From: an uncultured Bryobacterales bacterium
GTDB taxonomy: Bacteria > Acidobacteriota > Terriglobia > Bryobacterales > Bryobacteraceae
NCBI GenBank assembly: GCA_937959285.1
Contig: CALGAR010000070.1
Location: forward strand, 1 to 13,723
Direction: 5' to 3'
DNA length: 13,723 bases
Within the stretch, counting starts at the first letter, position 1, and each line of letters begins with the position of its first letter. Under the pieces are notes generated by a model. It worked only from the letters and a program-made list of their open reading frames with translations, did no database searches and had not been told where the DNA came from. The position numbers and the translations under genes were made by a program. Below are positions 7,398 to 12,808 of the stretch, piece after piece.

Positions 7398-7413
7398 CGG
7401 ACTTTCGAGTCCG
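7398..7413 (+). terminator. Stem-loop with UUCG tetraloop after the glycosyltransferase
   Basis: CGGACT-TTCG-AGTCCG forms a perfect 6-bp stem closed over a UUCG tetraloop, 9 bases after the glycosyltransferase stop codon. No T-run follows, so it is not a classical intrinsic terminator. It could act as a 3' end stabiliser or a Rho-assisted stop, separating this gene from thiC, which has its own promoter about 40 bases on. Confidence 0.4.
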
Positions 7414-7453
7414 CATTGAGGCCGTGATTCCGCGTCCACCCCCTGACCCCGGC

Positions 7454-7459
7454 TATAAT
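7454..7459 (+). promoter_or_regulatory. Consensus -10 box of thiC
   Basis: A perfect TATAAT ends 10 bases before the thiC ATG. No -35 was recognised at standard spacing. Transcription from it would leave a leader of only a few bases, too short for a TPP riboswitch. AAGG at 7461-7464 may serve as a weak ribosome site if the mRNA starts early enough. Confidence 0.6.
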
Positions 7460-7469
7460 CAAGGTCAAC

Positions 7470-8855
7470 ATGCGTGATCAGTGGGTTTCCCAACGAGTGA
7501 ATGACAAAGTCCGGACACAGATGCACTATGCCCGTAAGGGCATCATCACCGGAGAGATGGAATACGTTGCCCGCCGGGAGAACTTGGACCCGGAACTGGT
7601 TCGCTCCGAGGTTGCCCGCGGGCGCATGATCATTCCAGCGAATATTAACCACCGGAACCTCGAGCCGATGGCGATTGGCATTGCCAGCAAGTGCAAGATC
7701 AACGCCAATATCGGAAATTCGGCAACCACCTCCAACATCGACGAGGAGCTGGAAAAGCTGCGCTATGCAGTGAAGTACGGCGCCGATACGGTGATGGACC
7801 TTTCTACGGGAGGTAACATCCCCGAGATCCGCAAAGCGATCATCGCCAACTCTCCGGTTCCCGTGGGCACGGTCCCCATTTACGAAGCTCTGACGCGTGT
7901 GCGCCGCGTTGAGGACCTGACTCCTCAGATCATGCTCGAAGTCATTGAGGAGCAGGCTGAGCAGGGCGTGGACTATATGACGATCCACGCCGGAGTCCTC
8001 ATTCAGTACGTTCCGCTGACCACGAAGCGCATCACCGGCATCGTGAGCCGGGGAGGCTCGATCATGGCCGAATGGATGGTGCGGAACCACCGGCAGAACT
8101 TCCTCTACGAGCATTTTGAGGACATCTGCAAAATTTTCCAGAAGTATGACGTCAGCTTCTCGCTTGGCGACGGGCTGCGTCCGGGCTGTGTGGCGGATGC
8201 CAGCGACGAAGCTCAGTTCGCGGAGTTGAAGACGCTTGGCGAGTTGACGAAGAAGGCCTGGGAGTACGATGTCCAGGTCATGATCGAAGGTCCCGGACAT
8301 GTCCCGCTCGACCAGATTCAACTCCAGGTAGAGAAGGAAATGGAGCTTTGCCACGAGGCTCCGTTCTACACGCTCGGCCCGCTGGTCACCGATATCGCTC
8401 CGGGCTACGACCACATTACATCGGCGATCGGCGCCGCCATGATCGGCTGGCACGGCGCATCCATGCTCTGCTACGTGACGCCGAAGGAACACCTGGGCCT
8501 GCCGAACCGGGAGGATGTCAAGGCGGGGATTATCGCCTATAAGATTGCCGCCCATGCCGCCGACATCGCGCGGCACCGTCCGGGCGCAAGGGATCGCGAC
8601 GATGAACTGTCGCGTGCCCGGTACCGGTTCGACTGGAACCGGCAGTTCGAGCTGGCGCTCGATCCGGAGACCGCGCGGGCCTATCATGACGAAACGCTGC
8701 CCGAGGAAGGATTCAAGGACGCCCATTTCTGCTCCATGTGCGGTCCGAAGTTCTGCTCGATGAATATCTCTTCGAAAGTGGAGAACTTCACGATGGAGCA
8801 AGCGGAAGCGGCATTGAACAAGGGGACTGAGCTGGTGAACATCGCCGGGGATTAG
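7470..8855 (+). CDS. thiC: Phosphomethylpyrimidine synthase ThiC (thiamine biosynthesis)
   Basis: 461 residues. ThiC is a radical-SAM enzyme that rearranges 5-aminoimidazole ribotide into 4-amino-5-hydroxymethyl-2-methylpyrimidine phosphate, the pyrimidine half of thiamine. The sequence shows the hallmark blocks: IPANINH (55-61), CKINANIGNSATTS, the YGADTVMDLSTGG block, VPVGTVPIYEA, a GLRPGC stretch, MIEGPGHVP, and the C-terminal cluster motif CxxCxxxxC (Cys421, Cys424, Cys429; CSMCGPKFC) that binds the [4Fe-4S] cluster. This is the short form without the N-terminal extension of the roughly 630-residue enterobacterial protein. ATG 7470 follows the TATAAT box. The stop is 2 bases before the next start, so the downstream methyltransferase-like gene is probably cotranscribed. 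No other thi gene is in the window and no TPP riboswitch precedes it. Confidence 0.97.
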   Translation: MRDQWVSQRVNDKVRTQMHYARKGIITGEMEYVARRENLDPELVRSEVARGRMIIPANINHRNLEPMAIGIASKCKINANIGNSATTSNIDEELEKLRYAVKYGADTVMDLSTGGNIPEIRKAIIANSPVPVGTVPIYEALTRVRRVEDLTPQIMLEVIEEQAEQGVDYMTIHAGVLIQYVPLTTKRITGIVSRGGSIMAEWMVRNHRQNFLYEHFEDICKIFQKYDVSFSLGDGLRPGCVADASDEAQFAELKTLGELTKKAWEYDVQVMIEGPGHVPLDQIQLQVEKEMELCHEAPFYTLGPLVTDIAPGYDHITSAIGAAMIGWHGASMLCYVTPKEHLGLPNREDVKAGIIAYKIAAHAADIARHRPGARDRDDELSRARYRFDWNRQFELALDPETARAYHDETLPEEGFKDAHFCSMCGPKFCSMNISSKVENFTMEQAEAALNKGTELVNIAGD

Positions 8856-8857
8856 GT

Positions 8858-9310
8858 GTGCTCAGCCAGATCCCATTCAGGGATAACGACCGCTGCCTGT
8901 TGTTATGGATTCCTGAGATCGCCGCGGTTGAGGCATTGTCGAAGCGTCTCAGCCGCGGTATTTTGGTCGCTCTCGGCGACGATGACGCTGTCCGCGCTGC
9001 CCGACGCGCCGCCTCCCATCTGGAAAATGTGATGTTCGTGAACGCCTCGGCCGAGGAAATTCCCTGGCGCGATAACCTTTTCACTGTCATCGCCGCGCAG
9101 ATTGACGACTGGCCGAGTCCCAGCCATGCTGTTCGGGAACTAACACGGGTTCTTGAGCCGGAGGGCAGGCTTTACCTTGAGGAATGCCGTTTCCCCGACC
9201 GTCTGCTCGAGGCCGGTTTTCGCGCGATTGACACGACAAATCGCGCTTTTCGTCTGGAGAAAGCTCCGCTCCGTCCGGCCGCCGTTCACCTGCCCGTTTT
9301 GCGCGGCTAA
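8858..9310 (+). CDS. Small methyltransferase-like protein lacking the SAM glycine motif
   Basis: 150 residues, starting at GTG 8858 just 2 bases after the thiC stop; GGGG at 8847-8850 inside the end of thiC is the only purine-rich site. The middle resembles the second half of a class I SAM methyltransferase: NVMFVNASAEEIPWRDNLFTVIAAQ (about 57-81), then AVRELTRVLEPEGRLYLEE (about 89-107), the equivalent of the LKPGG region. The N-terminal part (LLLWIPE, VEALSKRL, ILVALGDDD) keeps the hydrophobic strands but has no GxGxG loop, so SAM binding is doubtful. It could be a degenerate, non-catalytic paralogue or a protein with another ligand. Tight linkage to thiC suggests coexpression, but no role in thiamine synthesis is established by sequence. 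Confidence 0.7.
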   Translation: MLSQIPFRDNDRCLLLWIPEIAAVEALSKRLSRGILVALGDDDAVRAARRAASHLENVMFVNASAEEIPWRDNLFTVIAAQIDDWPSPSHAVRELTRVLEPEGRLYLEECRFPDRLLEAGFRAIDTTNRAFRLEKAPLRPAAVHLPVLRG

Positions 9311-9318
9311 ACCCGCGC
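9301..9318 (+). repeat. GC-rich inverted repeat over the methyltransferase-like stop codon
   Basis: GCGCGG (9301-9306) and CCGCGC (9313-9318) are perfect complements separated by 6 bases that contain the TAA stop. No T-run follows, so an intrinsic terminator is not supported; it may still mark the 3' end of the thiC transcript. Confidence 0.3.
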
Positions 9319-9377
9319 CGCGATCCGCCTCCGTTTCGGGTGCTCCGCACATCCCGGCTCCTTCCGGTGGCGAACGG

Positions 9378-9386
9378 TGATAGTCT
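9378..9386 (+). promoter_or_regulatory. Possible extended -10 promoter of the oxidoreductase operon
   Basis: TGA-TAGTCT has the TGn extension plus a TAnnnT hexamer. It would start transcription near 9393 and give a leader of about 33 bases with the Shine-Dalgarno at 9413-9419. No -35 was seen. The match is only moderate. Confidence 0.35.
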
Positions 9387-9412
9387 GGATCTCCAAAGAT
9401 CGTCGCTGCCCA

Positions 9413-9419
9413 AGAGGAG
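9413..9419 (+). promoter_or_regulatory. Shine-Dalgarno of the oxidoreductase gene
   Basis: AGAGGAG lies 6 bases before ATG 9426 and fixes that start. It contrasts with the nearby genes that lack any such site. Confidence 0.7.
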
Positions 9420-9425
9420 TCGGGA

Positions 9426-10625
9426 ATGAGTTGGAACCGGAGAAGTTTCATTTTCGCTGGCGGAAGCCTCCTGACCGCGCAGGCTGCGCCTTCGGATCAG
9501 ATCGTGCTGGGCGTCATCGGAAGCGGCGGCCGCGGAACCTTCGTCATGGAAGTTTTCCAGAAGGACCGCTCGGTGCGCGTCGGCGCAATCTGCGACGTCT
9601 ACGAACCAAATCTGGAGCGAGCGCTATCGGTGGCGGCGAAGGCACAGGACGGCGCATCGCCGAAGAGCTACCGCAACTACAAGCAGCTCCTCGAGGACAA
9701 GTCCATCGATGCCGTCCTGATCGCTACGCCTGAGCACTGGCATCACAGGATGGTTCTCGATGCGCTCGCAGCCGGAAAGGACGTCTACGTTGAAAAGCCG
9801 CTGTGCCAGACGCCGGAGCAGGGCGTCGAACTTGTACGCGCCGAAGAGCGCTCGAAGAACATCGTTCAGGTCGGCATGCAGCGCCGCAGCTACGACCTCT
9901 TTCTGGAATCACGGAAGATCATTGCCGCGGGCACGCTCGGGAATGTTCGGATGGTTCGCTCCTGGTGGCTCAACAACTACTTGAACGGAAAGAGAGTCAC
10001 GAAGCTGGACGGCGTACTTGACTGGGAGCAGTGGCAGGGACCGCTTCCAAAACGCGCTCTGGATCCTGACATCTTTCGGAACTGGCGCAACTACTCTGCC
10101 TATTCCGGGGGCATTCTTGCGGATCAAGGAGCGCACGTATTCGATGGAATTCATCTGCTAATGAACGCCGGGTACCCGGTTGCCGTGAACGCATCGGCGA
10201 ACAAGCCGCATCGGGAAGGTTTTGACACGCCGGAGACCGTCGTAGCCACGGCTGAATACGCCGAAGACTTTATCGCGGTCTTCTCCCTCAACTATGCCGC
10301 GATGAAGTACAAAATGCGGAACGACCAGCTCACGCAGCTTGACGGTGACAAAGGACGCATGGACGTCAGCCGCGAGGAGTGCAAAGTCTTTCTGCAGGGG
10401 CAGGAGGAAGAGCCAGCAATCACCCGCTCGTCGGTCAAGGGATTCGGCTACGCGACCGATCTCCATGTGCAAAACTTTCTGGAATGCGTCCGGACCAGGA
10501 AGCGCCCGACTGCGCCGATGAAGCTGGGATTCCAGGCGGCCTTGCCGGCCATGCTCGCAAATCTGTCGTTGAAGACGGGAAGGAGGGTACGGTGGAATGC
10601 CCGTGAATGGAAAGTGGAGTTATAG
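9426..10625 (+). CDS. Tat-exported Gfo/Idh/MocA-family oxidoreductase
   Basis: 399 residues. The N-terminus is a twin-arginine signal (WNRRSFIFAGG, Arg5-Arg6) with a short hydrophobic stretch and an AQA-type cleavage region near residue 20, as expected for an enzyme folded with its cofactor before export. The Rossmann domain starts at VLGVIGSGGRG (27-37). EKP (123-125) in VYVEKPLC is the family signature with the catalytic Lys124, and GGILADQGAHVFDGIH carries the C-terminal-domain acidic/His residues used for the substrate. Family knowledge: these enzymes oxidise, reduce or otherwise process sugars, inositols and related compounds with NAD(P), and exported members are abundant in acidobacteria and planctomycetes. 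The start of the next gene lies 29 bases inside the 3' end of this one, so the two are an operon. The substrate is unknown. Confidence 0.9.
   Translation: MSWNRRSFIFAGGSLLTAQAAPSDQIVLGVIGSGGRGTFVMEVFQKDRSVRVGAICDVYEPNLERALSVAAKAQDGASPKSYRNYKQLLEDKSIDAVLIATPEHWHHRMVLDALAAGKDVYVEKPLCQTPEQGVELVRAEERSKNIVQVGMQRRSYDLFLESRKIIAAGTLGNVRMVRSWWLNNYLNGKRVTKLDGVLDWEQWQGPLPKRALDPDIFRNWRNYSAYSGGILADQGAHVFDGIHLLMNAGYPVAVNASANKPHREGFDTPETVVATAEYAEDFIAVFSLNYAAMKYKMRNDQLTQLDGDKGRMDVSREECKVFLQGQEEEPAITRSSVKGFGYATDLHVQNFLECVRTRKRPTAPMKLGFQAALPAMLANLSLKTGRRVRWNAREWKVEL
10581..10587 (+). promoter_or_regulatory. Internal Shine-Dalgarno for the cysteine hydrolase
   Basis: AGGAGGG lies within the oxidoreductase coding sequence, 9 bases before ATG 10597. 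It decides the start of the downstream gene despite the 29-base overlap. Confidence 0.75.
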
Positions 10626-11451
10626 CAGGCGCGACGCGATCCGCCTCGGGCTCGGCTTCGTAGCCGCTTCTGCCGGGCTAGAAGGGCAGGGAAGGGACAA
10701 GCCCTTCCGATTATCGCTCCGCAGCCGGGTGCAGCCTTTCAAGGGCGTCGATGAATGGCGCGAGGTACACATCGAGCGCGTCTTCCAGGCACATCAGTCC
10801 GCCATCGTGATCTGCGATATGTGGGACAAACACTGGTGCCGGGGTGCGACGGATCGCGTCAACCAGCTCGTGCAGCGCATGGAGCCTTTGCTCAAGGCTG
10901 CACGCGAAGCAGGCTTTCTGATTATCCACGCCCCCTCGGACACGATGGACTTCTACCGTGAGTTTGAGCAGCGGAAGGCGATCCTTGCGCTCAAGCCCGT
11001 CGATCCTCCCCAGCCCCTCACGCTGTCCGATCCTCCCCTGCCGATCGATGATCGGGATGGAGGCTGCGATACGCCTGGCGATCAGACGTACAAGGCCTGG
11101 TCGCGCGAGCATCCCGGGCTTACGATCGGCCCGTCGGATCTCATCTCAGACAATGGGCGGGAAATCTTCTCCGCCCTGAAGCTGCGCGGGATCAAAGATT
11201 TGTTCGTCTGCGGCGTCCACACCAACATGTGCATCCTCAACCGGACGTTCGCCATCAAGCAGATGAGCCGGTGGGGCGTGCCTTGCGTCCTGATTCGCGA
11301 TCTCACCGATGCCATGTATGATCCGAAGGACCCGCCCTACGTCAGTCATGAGGCGGGGACGCAGCTCGTCATCGAGCACATCGAGAAATACTGGGCGCCG
11401 ACGGTAACCTCGCGCCAGATACTTGAGGCGCTCGCAGCGTCGCGCACGTAG
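10597..11451 (+). CDS. Tat-exported isochorismatase-family cysteine hydrolase
   Basis: 284 residues. A twin-arginine signal (SRRDAIRLGLGFVAASAG, Arg11-Arg12) precedes an isochorismatase-like alpha/beta domain from about residue 60. Visible active-site elements are Asp74 (VICDMWD) and the nucleophile Cys212 in CGVHTNMCI, the equivalent of the usual GVxTxxCV motif; the catalytic Lys cannot be placed with confidence (Lys166 in TYKAW is one candidate). Family members hydrolyse C-N or vinyl-ether bonds (nicotinamide, N-carbamoyl compounds, biuret, isochorismate) and are normally cytoplasmic, so a Tat leader is notable. The insert between about 120 and 190 is longer than in minimal members. The gene overlaps the oxidoreductase by 29 bases and follows a strong internal Shine-Dalgarno, implying cotranslation and work on a related compound in the periplasm. 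Confidence 0.85.
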   Translation: MPVNGKWSYSRRDAIRLGLGFVAASAGLEGQGRDKPFRLSLRSRVQPFKGVDEWREVHIERVFQAHQSAIVICDMWDKHWCRGATDRVNQLVQRMEPLLKAAREAGFLIIHAPSDTMDFYREFEQRKAILALKPVDPPQPLTLSDPPLPIDDRDGGCDTPGDQTYKAWSREHPGLTIGPSDLISDNGREIFSALKLRGIKDLFVCGVHTNMCILNRTFAIKQMSRWGVPCVLIRDLTDAMYDPKDPPYVSHEAGTQLVIEHIEKYWAPTVTSRQILEALAASRT

Positions 11452-11469
11452 ACAAAGTGTGATCGCCAA

Positions 11470-11498
11470 TTCACTTGCGGCCAGAGGCAATGTAGAAT
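11470..11498 (+). promoter_or_regulatory. Promoter of the amidohydrolase gene (-35 and -10)
   Basis: TTCACT (11470-11475, 4/6 to TTGACA) and TAGAAT (11493-11498, 5/6 to TATAAT) are separated by exactly 17 bases. The -10 ends 8 bases before ATG 11507, so the mRNA would be leaderless or nearly so. This is the best two-box promoter in the window. Confidence 0.6.
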
Positions 11499-11506
11499 CG
11501 TCAGTC

Positions 11507-12778
11507 ATGAGGATTTTGGCGCTGCTCCTGGCCGCCGCGGCACTGGCCGGAGCCCAACAATATGATTTGCTTTTAAAAGGAGGCCGCGTCATTGATCCGC
11601 GCAACGGGATTGACGGTATCCGGGACGTGGCGATCAAGGACGGAAAAATTGCGGCGGTAGCGGAAGGGATCAGTCCTTCTCAGGCCAAGAGCGTCGTTGA
11701 CGTTGCAGGCCTCGTCGTAACTCCCGGCCTCATCGATATTCACGTTCACGTTTTCCACACGACAGGGATCGCTGATGCCTGGGCCGGAGACTTGAGCGTG
11801 GCTCCCGACAGCTTCAGCTTCCGCACTGGGGTGACCACAATGGTTGACGCCGGCAGCTCCGGCTGGCGCAACTTCGAGAGCTTTCGGCACACTGTCATCG
11901 ACCGTGTCCGGACTCGCGTCTATGCGCTGATCAACATCGCCGGTTACGGCATGTTGGCCGACATCAACGAGCAGGTGGAAGAGGATTTTAATCCGGAGGC
12001 AGTGGCTCGTCTGGCCAAGAAGCACTCCGATGTCGTGGTCGGCGTCAAGACGGCGCATTACAGAAAGCCTGACTGGACGTCCGTGGATAAGGCGATCGAA
12101 GCGGGCAAGCTGGCGAACATCCCGATCATGGTAGACTTCGGCTACTTCCTGCCGGAACGCCCCTTCTACAAGCTCGTAACTGAGCGCCTGCGTCCGGGCG
12201 ACATCAGCACGCATTCGTATCGAAGTCCGGTCCCCTGGGTCGACGAGAAGGGCAAGCTGTACGCCTATTTGAAGCAGGCTCGCGAACGAGGCGTGAAGTT
12301 CGATGTGGGGCACGGAGGCGGAAGCTTCGTCTTCCGGAACGCCGTTCCAAGCGTCGCCCAGGGCTTCTATCCGGACTCCATCTCCACCGACTTGCACATC
12401 GGCAGCGCAAATGGCCGCATGCAGGACATGCTCACGACCATGTCGAAGTTCCTCAACATCGGGATGCCTCTTCCGGAAGTGATCCGGAGTTCGACATGGA
12501 ATCCCGCGCAGATTATCAAGCGAACACAGCACGGCCACCTGACAGTAGGCGCCGACGCGGACATCGCAGTGCTGCGGGTTGCGGAAGGCGATTTCGGCTT
12601 CGCGGACGCCAGCAACGGAAGGATCCGCGGCCGCCAGCGCCTCCTCTGTGAAATGACGCTGCTCGGCGGCAGAGTTGTGTGGGATTGGAACGCGCGCACC
12701 GGTGTTGATTATCAGAAGCTCGGGCCCAGTTACGGCGTGAGGGAGGGCGCTGACTTCATCGTTCCGCCGCCGAAGTAA
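11507..12778 (+). CDS. Exported amidohydrolase/deacetylase-family metallohydrolase
   Basis: 423 residues from ATG 11507, which begins a clean Sec signal peptide (RILALLLAAAALAGAQQ). An earlier in-frame ATG at 11423 would place 28 arginine-rich residues before it and run through the promoter, so it was not used. The enzyme has the amidohydrolase fold: a small beta-sandwich part (YDLLLKGGRVIDPRNG), then the TIM barrel with a full binuclear metal set, His79 and His81 (DIHVH), the carboxylated-lysine position Lys181 (VVGVKTAHY), His236 (ISTHSY), His269 (DVGHGGG) and Asp295 (STDLH). It ends with GHLTVGADADIAVL, typical of dihydroorotase-like and N-acyl deacetylase relatives. Likely chemistry is hydrolysis of an amide, N-acyl or cyclic amide bond outside the cytoplasm. 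It lies 55 bases after the cysteine hydrolase with its own promoter and 30 bases before the cyclase-type hydrolase. Confidence 0.9.
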   Translation: MRILALLLAAAALAGAQQYDLLLKGGRVIDPRNGIDGIRDVAIKDGKIAAVAEGISPSQAKSVVDVAGLVVTPGLIDIHVHVFHTTGIADAWAGDLSVAPDSFSFRTGVTTMVDAGSSGWRNFESFRHTVIDRVRTRVYALINIAGYGMLADINEQVEEDFNPEAVARLAKKHSDVVVGVKTAHYRKPDWTSVDKAIEAGKLANIPIMVDFGYFLPERPFYKLVTERLRPGDISTHSYRSPVPWVDEKGKLYAYLKQARERGVKFDVGHGGGSFVFRNAVPSVAQGFYPDSISTDLHIGSANGRMQDMLTTMSKFLNIGMPLPEVIRSSTWNPAQIIKRTQHGHLTVGADADIAVLRVAEGDFGFADASNGRIRGRQRLLCEMTLLGGRVVWDWNARTGVDYQKLGPSYGVREGADFIVPPPK

Positions 12779-12795
12779 GACTCCGGGCCGCGCGA

Positions 12796-12801
12796 TACAA
12801 T
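12796..12801 (+). promoter_or_regulatory. -10 box of the cyclase-family gene
   Basis: TACAAT (5/6 to TATAAT) ends 7 bases before ATG 12809, again implying a leaderless mRNA. No -35 was seen 16-18 bases upstream, where the end of the amidohydrolase gene lies. Confidence 0.5.
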
Positions 12802-12808
12802 CTGTGCC

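Noticed and set aside
7389..7469. TPP riboswitch upstream of thiC
   Set aside because: It was looked for because it is common at thiC, but the conserved core is absent and the promoter sits too close to the start codon.
7365..8801. 478-codon open frame on the minus strand opposite thiC
   Set aside because: It lies wholly antisense to the highly conserved thiC, its product is His/Arg/Val-rich without domain features, and long antisense frames are expected opposite GC-rich genes.
11455..11476. AAGTG/CACTT inverted repeat after the cysteine hydrolase as a terminator
   Set aside because: Only 5 bp with a 12-base loop and no T-run, and it overlaps the -35 of the amidohydrolase promoter; likely chance.
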